A stretch of DNA of 64,000 bases, from assembly GCA_965227905.1 (NCBI GenBank), contig OZ245780.1:2232001-2296000 (forward strand), written 5' to 3'. This document shows, piece by piece, positions 24,147-32,431 of the stretch; within the stretch, counting starts at the first letter, position 1, and every line of letters starts with the position of its first letter. The DNA comes from CBDDHT01 sp965227905. GTDB taxonomy: Bacteria; Pseudomonadota; Alphaproteobacteria; Rhizobiales; Methyloligellaceae. The notes beneath the pieces are model-generated. The model did no database searches and was not told the DNA's origin. It saw nothing but the letters and a program-made list of their open reading frames with translations. A program made the position numbers and the translations under genes.

Positions 24147-25946
24147 GTGACTGGGGATTTCCTTATTCAGGCTGCCGTTTTCCTGGCTGCGGCAGCGATT
24201 GCGGCGCCGATTGCGAAAAAGTTGCAGGTCAGCTCGGTTCTCGGATATCTGGCTGCCGGCGTGCTGATCGGCCCTTACGGCCTCGGCTTTGTTTTCGCCG
24301 TCTATCAGGTCGAGAGCATCCTCCACATTGCTGAGTATGGCGTTGTCCTGCTCCTCTTCGTGATCGGATTGGAACTCAAGCCCATTCGGCTCTGGGCGAT
24401 GCGCGGATCGATTTTCGGCCTGGGTGCGGCTCAGGTGTTCGTGTCCGCGGCCTTGATTGCTCCGCCCGTTGCAATGCTGCTGGATGTCGCCTGGGACAAG
24501 GCAGCATTCATTGCTCTGGCTATCTCGCTTTCATCGACTGCGCTTGTGCTCCAGGTGTTGGAGGAGAAAAGCGAGTTGACCAAGCGTCATGGGCGGGCCG
24601 CTTTCTCGGTCCTGCTGTTTCAGGACTTGGCGGCCATTCCGCTCATTGCCCTGGTGCCGCTGCTGGCGACAGGCGGAGGGGATGACGGCCTCTCCTGGCT
24701 CGGCGCGGCGAAGGTCATCGGCGCAATCGCACTTGTGATCGTCGTCGGACATTTCGTTCTGTCGAAGGTGTTTGCGTTCATTGCATCGACCGGTGTGCGT
24801 GAAGCGATGACTGCCAGTGCACTTCTGACGGTCGTTGGCGTCGCGCTCCTAATGGAGGCCGCCGGGCTTTCCGCCGCGCTCGGCGCATTTCTCGCCGGCG
24901 CGCTGCTGGCTGACTCCTCGTATCGCCATCAGATCGAGGCCGACATTGCGCCCTTCGAAGGGCTCCTCCTTGGATTGTTCTTCACAGCCATTGGCATGGG
25001 ACTCAATCTTCATCTTCTTGCGCAAAAACCCGTTTTGATTGTCATTGGCGCGATCTCTCTCCTGGCGGTCAAAGCCGCCGTGCTCTATGGCCTCGGCCGG
25101 ATGCGCGGTCTTAACAACCGTGCGGCACGGCGTCTGGCGCTGGCAGTTTCCCAGGGCGGCGAGTTCGCCTTTGTGCTGTTTGCGACGGCGCTCGGTGAGA
25201 AGGTCATCGACCGCGATATCGCTGAGTTGTTCACGGTCATCGTCACGCTCTCGATGCTGGCGACCCCGGTCCTGCTGTTATTGGACGAGCTCCTGACCAG
25301 GGAGCCCAAGTCGCAGGAGCCAAGCTACGACAGCATGCCCGAAGAGCAGGGGCACGTTGTGATTGCCGGCTTCGGCCGGTTCGGTCAGATCGTTGCGCGT
25401 GTCCTGCGTGCCCGCGGCATTCCATTTACCGCCCTTGATGAGTCAGCCGGCCAGGTCAGCTTCGTCGCCCGTTTCGGCTCGAAGGCCTATTATGGCGACG
25501 CGGCCCGTCTCGACATTCTGGAGGCGGCACAGGTGGACAAGGCGCGCGCTTTCGTCCTTGCCATGGATAATGTCGATCGCTCGCTGACAACTGCCCGGCT
25601 CATGCGCCAGCACTTTCCGAATGTGCCCGTTTTCGCCCGCGCCCGCGACCGCCAGCACACCCACCAGCTCATGGATCTCGGTGTCGGCGTGATCCAGCGC
25701 GAGACCTTCCTGTCCGCACTGGACCTGACCGAGGACGTTCTAAGGACGCTTGGTTTTCCCGAGAAGGATGTTCGGAACACCGTGGAGACATTCCGAGCGT
25801 TCGACGAGCGCCACCTCTTTGAAGACTATGCTCACTACACCGACCTTGAGAAAATCCAGGCCCACGCCAAATGGCGATCCGAGGAGCTTGAGGAGCTGTT
25901 CAATCAGGACGTCGAGGATCTGGGAGATGGAAGCGTTGAGGAGTAG
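24147..25946 (+). CDS. Kef-type potassium/proton antiporter with TrkA-N domain
   Basis: The 599-residue protein has a CPA2 sodium/proton-exchanger membrane domain of 12-13 helices (~1-385; SVLGYLAAGVLIGPYG, LLLFVIGLELKP, FQDLAAIPLIALVPLL) and a cytosolic TrkA-N Rossmann domain (~395-520; VVIAGFGRFGQIVARVLRARG begins it) that binds NAD(H) or glutathione adducts. This is the KefB/KefC layout for potassium efflux under electrophile stress. No kefF/kefG partner lies alongside. GTG 24147 is chosen because GGGAAGGA (24134-24141) precedes it; TTG 24129 lacks one. Confidence 0.92.
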   Translation: MTGDFLIQAAVFLAAAAIAAPIAKKLQVSSVLGYLAAGVLIGPYGLGFVFAVYQVESILHIAEYGVVLLLFVIGLELKPIRLWAMRGSIFGLGAAQVFVSAALIAPPVAMLLDVAWDKAAFIALAISLSSTALVLQVLEEKSELTKRHGRAAFSVLLFQDLAAIPLIALVPLLATGGGDDGLSWLGAAKVIGAIALVIVVGHFVLSKVFAFIASTGVREAMTASALLTVVGVALLMEAAGLSAALGAFLAGALLADSSYRHQIEADIAPFEGLLLGLFFTAIGMGLNLHLLAQKPVLIVIGAISLLAVKAAVLYGLGRMRGLNNRAARRLALAVSQGGEFAFVLFATALGEKVIDRDIAELFTVIVTLSMLATPVLLLLDELLTREPKSQEPSYDSMPEEQGHVVIAGFGRFGQIVARVLRARGIPFTALDESAGQVSFVARFGSKAYYGDAARLDILEAAQVDKARAFVLAMDNVDRSLTTARLMRQHFPNVPVFARARDRQHTHQLMDLGVGVIQRETFLSALDLTEDVLRTLGFPEKDVRNTVETFRAFDERHLFEDYAHYTDLEKIQAHAKWRSEELEELFNQDVEDLGDGSVEE

Positions 25947-26061
25947 ACTTGACGTCGGATTGGTCAAATTCAGATTTGACTTCAATTTAGAAGGCTTGAA
26001 ATGCGCGTGATATTAGTTGCGATTTGAATTTTTATGTCTGCTTAATCTATGAGCTCGGAAG

Positions 26062-26197
26062 TAAAAAAGCGCAAACGGCGGGCCAAAGACCCGCCGCACG
26101 CTCTCTCGAAAGAGAAATTTTGTGCACTATAATGTGCTTGTTAACGGGTGGCCCTCGATCTCTAAGCGGCTAAGCTTGTTGGTCACCCAATCGGTAG
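26062..26197 (-). ncRNA. tracrRNA of the type II-C CRISPR system
   Basis: On the minus strand 26149-26173 is a 25-nt perfect copy of the plus-strand CRISPR repeat core, that is, the anti-repeat able to pair with crRNA read from the minus strand. Downstream of it lie a GCAC/GTGC hairpin (26124-26137), a 5-bp hairpin with tetraloop (26102-26115), and a 7-bp G/C stem (26076-26082 with 26090-26096) ending at a T6 run (26063-26068 on plus as A6), a standard intrinsic terminator. Order and size match known type II-C tracrRNAs. The 5' end is estimated from a weak promoter. Confidence 0.88.
26063..26096 (-). terminator. Intrinsic terminator of tracrRNA
   Basis: On the minus strand a CGGCGGG/CCCGCCG stem with a 7-nt loop is followed by TTTGCGC and six T residues. 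Confidence 0.85.
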
Positions 26198-26354
26198 TTT
26201 TGCACTCTAATTCAATTTTTACAACTGACTCAAATCAGGATTTGACTAAGTTCCTGTTCTAAGTTGCATTGTTTTTGGTGTTGAAACTTCCGTCAGTTTT
26301 GTTTTTCGATCAGATGGGAGTCGTTCGATTTAAAGAGTGTTTTGGGCAGTTGCT

Positions 26355-29300
26355 ATGAAATATCGTCTCGGCCTCGACATCGGATCCAACTCCATCGGTT
26401 GGTGTGCGCTCAAACTGAGTGACACGGGAAAGCCCGTCGGCATCCTCAATTCCGGCGTTCGCATCCTCAGCCCAAATGAAGAGGCGGGCAAGGACCCTCA
26501 GTCGAAGGCATCGCTGGCGGCGGACCGGCGCGCGGCGCGTGCGACGCGGCGGCGCAGGGACCGTTTCATTCGTCGCCGCGATAAGTTGATGGAGCTGCTG
26601 GTCGAGATCGGATTGATGCCGGCCGATCCTGAGGAGCGCAAGAAACTGGAGCGGATCGATCCCTATTGGCTGCGTGCCGCGGCATTGAACGAGCCGCTTC
26701 CAGCCCATGAGCTCGGTCGCGCGCTTTTTCATTTGAACCAGCGGCGTGGCTTCAAATCGAACCGTCTCGCCGATGCGGACGACAGTGAGAAGAGTGCCAC
26801 GCGGGCGGGCATACAGGCGCTTGAGGATGCTCTGAAGACGGCCGGCGTCAGAACGCTTGGAGAATTCCTGGCGCACCGCAACGGGCGGGACAAGTTTGGG
26901 AGACGGCTTCCGGACGGAGCAGGATTCGTTACCCCCAAATCTGTTCGCTTTCGGCCGACGTCCAAGGGTGCAAAGAATATTTACGCCTTCTACCCCGTGC
27001 GCTTGATGGTTGAACAGGAGTTGAACGCGATCTGGTCGGTTCAGGCGCCCCAGCACCCGCAACTGACCGAAGCGGTTCTGGACAAGCTCAAATGGATAAT
27101 CCTGGAACAGCGACCGCTCAAGAAACCGGCGGTCGGGCGATGCACTTTGCGCCCGGAGGAGGACAAGACGCAGCTTGACGGCATCGAGATCGACAATGGC
27201 GAGCGCGCGCCCAAGGCACATCCGCTGTTCCAAAGATTCCGGATATTGCAGGATGTCGCCCAACTGAGGATTGTGCGCCCTGGAATTGGCGAGCGCCGCC
27301 TCACGCTTGCAGATCGCGATGCGCTGGCCGGCCTTCTCATGGCGCGTTCCGGCCACACGGTAAAATTCGACAAGCTGCGATCGGCTGCGAAACTGCCTGA
27401 CGACATCCGTTTCAATTACGAACTGGCCGGCCGCACAGGTCTGCCCCCGGATCAGACGGCGGTGAAACTCGCTGCCGGAAAGGCATTCGGCAAGCTGTGG
27501 CGGTCGTTGCCCCGCGAGCGGCAGATCGAAGTGGTCGAAAGACTGTTGGCGGTCGAAGATCCCTCGGAACTGAGAAAATGGCTCGCTACGCATTTCGAGA
27601 TCGAGAAATCTCGGATAGATGCCATCTCGGATACGCGCTTGCCGCAGGGTCACGGACGATTTGGCCGCTCCATTCTCACAGACCTCGTCAACGTCATGGA
27701 GACGCAATGGAAGGAGGATGGCCGAGATCCCGAAACCGGCGAAGTTTATCGCCGGCCGCTTGAATACTCGGAAGCGGTCGAGGCTCTCGATCTTCACCAT
27801 TCCGACCTCAAGGCCGATGGTCAGTCTGCCAGATTGCCCTATTATGGCAGTGTTCTGTCGCGCCATGTCATTGCGAAGCCCGATGCGCTGCCCGGTAGCC
27901 AGGAAGCCATTGGGCGGGTGCCGAATCCGACGGTACATATCGGTCTCAATCAGGTTCGCAAACTGATCAACACTTTGATCGACGTCTATGGCAAACCAGC
28001 CGAGATTGCTGTCGAGTTGGCGCGCGAGTTGAAGTTGAACAAGAAGCGCAAGGACGAGATCCAGCGCGAGAACCGTGAAAACGAAAAGAAGAATCTGGAG
28101 CGGCGGGAGAGGCTTGAGGCGTTACGGAAAAGCCATGACTTGAATGTGACGGATACCTACGATTCGCGATTGAGATTACGCCTTTTCGACGAGTTGCCCG
28201 CCGACGAAAGAGTCTGCGTTTTCACTGGTACCCCAATCGGCATGGAGCGGCTCTTCGATGGTTCGATCGAGATCGAGCACGTACTGCCGCATTCCGCCAC
28301 GCTGGACGATAGTTTCACGAACAAGGTGCTGTGCACGCGTGAGGTTAATCGTATTAAAGCGAACAAAGCGCCTGGAGAAAAATGGTCTGGTGAAGAGCTT
28401 CAGACCATCGTTGAGCGCGCGGAGAGGCTGTTCCCCCGCAAGGCGTGGCGGTTCCAGCCGGATGCCATGAAGCGTTTTGAGACCGATGGCGGCTTTCTCG
28501 CACGACAGCTCACCGATACGCAGCATATGGCACGGATGACACGGACCTATCTCGAGCATGTCTGCGACCAGGTCTGGGGGCCGCCGGGCCGGCTGACGGC
28601 TATGCTGCGTGCCAGGTGGGGACTCAACGATCTACTTGGCGATCACAATTTTTCCGATGTTAACAAGCCGAAGAACAGGAAAGATCATCGCCATCATGCA
28701 ATCGATGCCTTCGTCGTGGCCTGCACGGACAGGGGGCTTCTCAACCGCATGGCACGGGCGTCCGGACTTGCCGAAGACATGCAACTGGAGCGCTTGTTTC
28801 CCAAAGGAGAGTTTCCAGAGCCATTCGATGGCTTTCGCGAGGCGCTTTCTGAGTGTCTTCAGCAGATCGTCGTCAGCCACAAGCCCGACCATGGATTGCC
28901 GCCGGGCGCACAAGACAATGTCCATGTGACGTCAGGCCAACTCCACGACGAGACGGCATATGGGCCTGCCGACGATGTGATCGACGGCAAGCACTACAAT
29001 CTCGTGGCACGCAAGAGGATCGACGCACTGAACGCCAATATGATCGACCGTGTGCGGGACCCCGAATTGCGAACCCGCCTGAAAGCTCTTGCGAGCGAAG
29101 CAAAGCGGTCAGGCCAAGATCTCACCGAAGCATTGAGGGCATTTGGCGAAGACAACGATATTCGCAGGATCCGTGTTCTTGAGACGCGCCAATCGACGCG
29201 CGAGGTCCGGCATGGCGACGGGTATCGGAAGGCCTACGTCCCTGGCGACAATCAGTGCTGTGATATTTTCGAGCTATCGGATGGGAGCTGGAGCGGTGAG

Positions 29301-29642
29301 GGCGTTACGGTGTTCGATGCAAACCAGCCCGGATATCAGCCGAAGTGGCGTACTGCGTTTCCGGATGCCCGATTTGTCATGCGTGTTCATAACGGTGACC
29401 TTGTCATGGCGGATTTTGGCGATGGGCAGAAAATCTATCGTGTTGTTCGTCTCGAGCCGTCGGCCAAGCGGGTTCGTTTGGTTGACCACTCGGACGCCGG
29501 ATCTTTTCAGGAGCGCCACACGAATCCCGACGATCCTTTTCGATGGAATTTTGCGACATACCAGCGGCTGAGGGCTGCACAGGCTTGTCGTGTCCGCGTC
29601 GATCCGATCGGCCGTGTGTCTCCTTTGAGTGCTACCGGATGA
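26355..29642 (+). CDS. cas9: CRISPR-associated endonuclease Cas9, type II-C
   Basis: The 1095-residue protein starts at ATG 26355; an in-frame GTG at 26337 would add six residues. RuvC-I is at the N-terminus with the catalytic Asp8 in LGLDIGSNSIGW. An Arg-rich bridge helix follows (~55-80, RRAARATRRRRDRFIRRRDK). RuvC-II is at EIAVELARELKLNKKRK. The HNH domain has the catalytic His in IEIEHVLPHS and the Asn-bearing NKVLCTREVNRIKAN. RuvC-III is at DHRHHAIDAFVVAC. The remaining ~300 residues form the wedge and PAM-interacting part. All nuclease residues appear intact. It overlaps cas1 by 4 bp (ATGA). Length and absence of csn2 and cas4 fit II-C. Confidence 0.96.
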   Translation: MKYRLGLDIGSNSIGWCALKLSDTGKPVGILNSGVRILSPNEEAGKDPQSKASLAADRRAARATRRRRDRFIRRRDKLMELLVEIGLMPADPEERKKLERIDPYWLRAAALNEPLPAHELGRALFHLNQRRGFKSNRLADADDSEKSATRAGIQALEDALKTAGVRTLGEFLAHRNGRDKFGRRLPDGAGFVTPKSVRFRPTSKGAKNIYAFYPVRLMVEQELNAIWSVQAPQHPQLTEAVLDKLKWIILEQRPLKKPAVGRCTLRPEEDKTQLDGIEIDNGERAPKAHPLFQRFRILQDVAQLRIVRPGIGERRLTLADRDALAGLLMARSGHTVKFDKLRSAAKLPDDIRFNYELAGRTGLPPDQTAVKLAAGKAFGKLWRSLPRERQIEVVERLLAVEDPSELRKWLATHFEIEKSRIDAISDTRLPQGHGRFGRSILTDLVNVMETQWKEDGRDPETGEVYRRPLEYSEAVEALDLHHSDLKADGQSARLPYYGSVLSRHVIAKPDALPGSQEAIGRVPNPTVHIGLNQVRKLINTLIDVYGKPAEIAVELARELKLNKKRKDEIQRENRENEKKNLERRERLEALRKSHDLNVTDTYDSRLRLRLFDELPADERVCVFTGTPIGMERLFDGSIEIEHVLPHSATLDDSFTNKVLCTREVNRIKANKAPGEKWSGEELQTIVERAERLFPRKAWRFQPDAMKRFETDGGFLARQLTDTQHMARMTRTYLEHVCDQVWGPPGRLTAMLRARWGLNDLLGDHNFSDVNKPKNRKDHRHHAIDAFVVACTDRGLLNRMARASGLAEDMQLERLFPKGEFPEPFDGFREALSECLQQIVVSHKPDHGLPPGAQDNVHVTSGQLHDETAYGPADDVIDGKHYNLVARKRIDALNANMIDRVRDPELRTRLKALASEAKRSGQDLTEALRAFGEDNDIRRIRVLETRQSTREVRHGDGYRKAYVPGDNQCCDIFELSDGSWSGEGVTVFDANQPGYQPKWRTAFPDARFVMRVHNGDLVMADFGDGQKIYRVVRLEPSAKRVRLVDHSDAGSFQERHTNPDDPFRWNFATYQRLRAAQACRVRVDPIGRVSPLSATG

Positions 29643-30538
29643 TAGGTCGTATCGTCGAAATTGCCGAGGATGGCCGCCACCTGTCGAAAACCCGTGGGTT
29701 TTTGAAAGTGAGCGCTGAAGGCAAGGAACTGGGCCGGGTGCCGCTCGACGACATCTCAGCCGTCGTGGCTTCGGCACATGGGATCACCTATTCAAACAAT
29801 CTTCTCGTCGCACTCGCGGAGCGTCAGGCGCCTCTCATCGTCTGCGGGGCTAATCACCGGCCCGCGGCATTCCTTTGGTCGGTTGATGGTCATCATGATC
29901 AGGCGGGCCGCATGGGCGAACAGGCATCGGCCAAGAAGCCGCTGAAGAAGCGCCTCTGGGCGCAACTCGTCCGGACCAAAATTGAAAGTCAGGGTGTCAC
30001 GCTAGAAGCTGTGGGCGTTCCGAGCACAGGGTTTCGCCTGCTCGCCCGTAAGGTGCGCGCGGGCGATCCGGACAATGTCGAAGCGCAGGCGGCCCGCCGC
30101 TACTGGCCGCTTCTATTCGGCGATGACTTTCGGCGCGATCGTGCCGCAGATGGTCCGAATGCCATGTTGAATTACTGTTACACGGTACTGAGAGCCGGCA
30201 CGGCGCGCGCTATTATGGCAAGCGGGCTTCATCCAAGCCTCGGTTTGGCACATCGCCAACGGGCAAACGCTTTCGCGCTCGCCGACGATGTGATGGAGCC
30301 TTTTCGTCCGTTGGCAGATCTTCTGGTATTCGAACTCATTCGCAATGGCGCCGAGAATGTCGACAAGCAAACGAAGCCTGAGCTGGCAAAGATACTGGTT
30401 GCCGATATGAGCACGACGGAGGGTGTCAGCCCTGTGGGTGTTTGTCTTGAACGTCTGACGCTGTCGCTTGCGCGATGCTATTCCGGTCAGGCTTCAGAGC
30501 TGGATCTTCCGCGGCGTCTTCTACCTTTGGAAGCATAG
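29639..30538 (+). CDS. cas1: CRISPR-associated integrase Cas1, type II
   Basis: The 299-residue protein (MIGRIVEIAEDGRHLSKTRG at its start) inserts new spacers together with Cas2. Visible features are the N-terminal beta domain with VPLDDISAVVASAHGITYSNN and the catalytic alpha domain with the metal-binding Glu/His/Asp regions around NYCYTVLRAG, GLHPSLGLAHR and PLADLLVFELI. ATG 29639 is chosen because it overlaps the cas9 stop and matches the family start; the frame is open further upstream. cas2 follows within 6 bp. Confidence 0.95.
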   Translation: MIGRIVEIAEDGRHLSKTRGFLKVSAEGKELGRVPLDDISAVVASAHGITYSNNLLVALAERQAPLIVCGANHRPAAFLWSVDGHHDQAGRMGEQASAKKPLKKRLWAQLVRTKIESQGVTLEAVGVPSTGFRLLARKVRAGDPDNVEAQAARRYWPLLFGDDFRRDRAADGPNAMLNYCYTVLRAGTARAIMASGLHPSLGLAHRQRANAFALADDVMEPFRPLADLLVFELIRNGAENVDKQTKPELAKILVADMSTTEGVSPVGVCLERLTLSLARCYSGQASELDLPRRLLPLEA

Positions 30539-30543
30539 GTGCA

Positions 30544-30888
30544 ATGACCGCGATTGTTTCGAGTCTTAGCGGATATAGGATGATGTGGCTCTATGTGATG
30601 TTTGACTTGCCTGTCGGGACATCTAAGGAACGCAAGTCAGCAACGCGTTTTCGGAAATTCCTGTTGGACCAGGGTTTCGAGATGGCGCAGTTCTCTGTCT
30701 ATCTGCGATTCGCCGAGAGTAAGGAAGCAGCCGAGACTCACATCGGACGAATCCAAAGCGCATTACCTGCAAGAGGCAAGGTGCACATCGTCACCTTGAC
30801 GGACAAGCAATATGGGAATGCACGAATCTTTACCGGCACAAAGCAAGAACGACGTCCTCAGAATCCAGATCAACTTGTAATGTTTTAG
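30544..30888 (+). CDS. cas2: CRISPR-associated protein Cas2
   Basis: The 114-residue protein has the ferredoxin-like Cas2 fold start YRMMWLYVMFDLPVGTSKER, with the conserved Asp after the first strand, and type II-specific text FLLDQGFEMAQFSVYLRF. It dimerises between two Cas1 dimers in the spacer-acquisition complex. The start at 30544 keeps the N-terminal SGYR segment usual in type II Cas2; ATG 30580 is an alternative. It is the last cas gene; no csn2 or cas4 follows. Confidence 0.94.
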   Translation: MTAIVSSLSGYRMMWLYVMFDLPVGTSKERKSATRFRKFLLDQGFEMAQFSVYLRFAESKEAAETHIGRIQSALPARGKVHIVTLTDKQYGNARIFTGTKQERRPQNPDQLVMF

Positions 30889-30920
30889 CGATGCTTCGGC
30901 GAATTTGGACTAGCTTGAAC

Positions 30921-30949
30921 AAAAAAAAGACCCGAGTTTTTCGGGTCTT
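30921..30949 (-). terminator. Terminator for minus-strand transcription of the CRISPR array
   Basis: A 9-bp perfect stem (AAGACCCGA at 30927-30935 with TCGGGTCTT at 30941-30949, 5-nt loop) is followed on the minus strand by eight T residues. On the plus strand no T-run follows, so it serves transcription leaving the array towards cas2, stopping it before the 3' end of cas2. Confidence 0.85.
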
Positions 30950-30961
30950 AGGTCAGTATCA

Positions 30962-32045
30962 AGTTTAGCCGCTTAGAGATCGAGGGCCAGCCGCAACAAG
31001 TTCCCGAAGCATCACAAAAACCTCAAGAGTTTAGCCGCTTAGAGATCGAGGGCCAGCCGCAACAAGGGCGGCAATGGGGTTGGCTGTCTGTCAAGTTTAG
31101 CCGCTTAGAGATCGAGGGCCAGCCGCAACTGCCAACGCGACGAACCCAATTGGGACGAAAGTTTAGCCGCTTAGAGATCGAGGGCCAGCCGCAACATCGA
31201 TGACGCGCAAGAAGAAAGCGACCCGAGTTTAGCCGCTTAGAGATCGAGGGCCAGCCGCAACAACCTCACGCACGCGCACATTTCGGCCAATAGTTTAGCC
31301 GCTTAGAGATCGAGGGCCAGCCGCAACGCAACCGTCGTTGACCACATCAAACAACACAGTTTAGCCGCTTAGAGATCGAGGGCCAGCCGCAACTGGGTAA
31401 ACAAGCAGGCCCGAAAAATTAGAGTTTAGCCGCTTAGAGATCGAGGGCCAGCCGCAACCGATCGGCACGATCATCCGACTGTCACCGTAGTTTAGCCGCT
31501 TAGAGATCGAGGGCCAGCCGCAACGACGGGCACTATGGCCCGCAAATCCACAGCAGTTTAGCCGCTTAGAGATCGAGGGCCAGCCGCAACTTTGAAGGTG
31601 AACGCCTTTTTCTCGCGCTTAGTTTAGCCGCTTAGAGATCGAGGGCCAGCCGCAACGGGCTAATCGACCACTTCTAGGAGCAATGTAGTTTAGCCGCTTA
31701 GAGATCGAGGGCCAGCCGCAACCCGAGAGTATCACGATAACGGGGGTAACAAAGTTTAGCCGCTTAGAGATCGAGGGCCAGCCGCAACCCGCAGCCGCTT
31801 CATGAATTTCTGATAGTCAGTTTAGCCGCTTAGAGATCGAGGGCCAGCCGCAACGTGTCGGTCGCTGACATGAGGGCCCCCTCAAGTTTAGCCGCTTAGA
31901 GATCGAGGGCCAGCCGCAACTGATTCGGTCGAGACCGCCAACGTCCTGAAAGTTTAGCCGCTTAGAGATCGAGGGCCAGCCGCAACCTAATAGATTGGGT
32001 TTCGGCAGGACGTGGTAGTTTAGCCGCTTAGAGATCGAGGGCCAG
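30962..32045 (-). CRISPR. Type II-C CRISPR array, 17 repeats and 16 spacers
   Basis: The repeats are 36 bp and start at 30962, 31028, 31094, 31160, 31226, 31292, 31358, 31423, 31489, 31555, 31621, 31687, 31753, 31819, 31885, 31951 and 32017. The first sixteen are identical. The last keeps only 29 bp before diverging at 32046. Spacers are 30 bp except one of 29 bp (31394-31422), and no two are alike. Minus-strand reading is assigned because (i) that strand of the repeat begins GTTGCGG and resembles known II-C crRNA repeats, (ii) the tracrRNA anti-repeat pairs with it, and (iii) an intrinsic terminator faces that way. Spacer targets could not be searched. Confidence 0.97.
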
Positions 32046-32431
32046 TGCCGATTGCGACAGAGCCGGCCCGATTCTAGTCGCCGTAAATGCGGTGGTTCAG
32101 TCCCATAGACTTGGGTCCGAAGCTCTGCGAGACTCCTGTATCGTAGCAGGCATTGCGACCTGCCACTCCATGACGCGGCATCCATCTCTCAGTCGAATGC
32201 AATTCAAGCATTTTTCGACCACGTTTGACTTCGAAATTCTGTTCGATTGATGCGCTCGTGCAGGGGGGGTCGCTCAGATTTCGAGGAACAACCCCATGCA
32301 AAGGGCGATTTGCAGGGCTTGAGGGGCGTTTTCGGTTCTGTCGAAACACGGCAACGCGTGACGAACATCAGCCATTGCGCGACCAATGCCGACCTGCTCG
32401 CAAGTCCAAGAGGCTCTTAAGAGGGCGTCGC
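32046..32431. promoter_or_regulatory. Flank of the CRISPR array distal to cas2
   Basis: About 385 bp lie between the degenerate terminal repeat and the potassium-channel gene. No gene is supported. On the minus strand TGCTACGAT (32140-32148 on plus, reversed) looks like an extended -10 element and could start precursor crRNA ~90 bp before the first minus-strand repeat, but no matching -35 is evident. Confidence 0.4.

Larger units (their letters stand above)
25947..26354. promoter_or_regulatory. AT-rich interval holding tracrRNA and cas9 control sequences
   Basis: Between the antiporter and cas9 the DNA is clearly richer in A+T than on either side. It contains the tracrRNA gene on the minus strand and, upstream of it, the shared control region for tracrRNA and cas9. 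On the minus strand TTGAGT (26228-26233) and TAGAGT (26204-26209) are 18 bp apart and could start tracrRNA near 26197. No clear cas9 promoter was found. Confidence 0.55.

Noticed and set aside
26310..27938. 542-codon open frame antisense to cas9
   Set aside because: It has no family resemblance and its codons mirror cas9 third-position bias; it is a shadow of a GC-rich gene.
30889..30961. Possible csn2 or cas4 gene after cas2
   Set aside because: Only 73 bp lie between cas2 and the first repeat, and neither gene is found on the other side of cas9, so the system is classed as II-C.
31817..32185. Minus-strand 122-codon open frame through the CRISPR repeats
   Set aside because: It consists of the repeat translated (GWPSISKRLN) alternating with spacers; it is not a gene.
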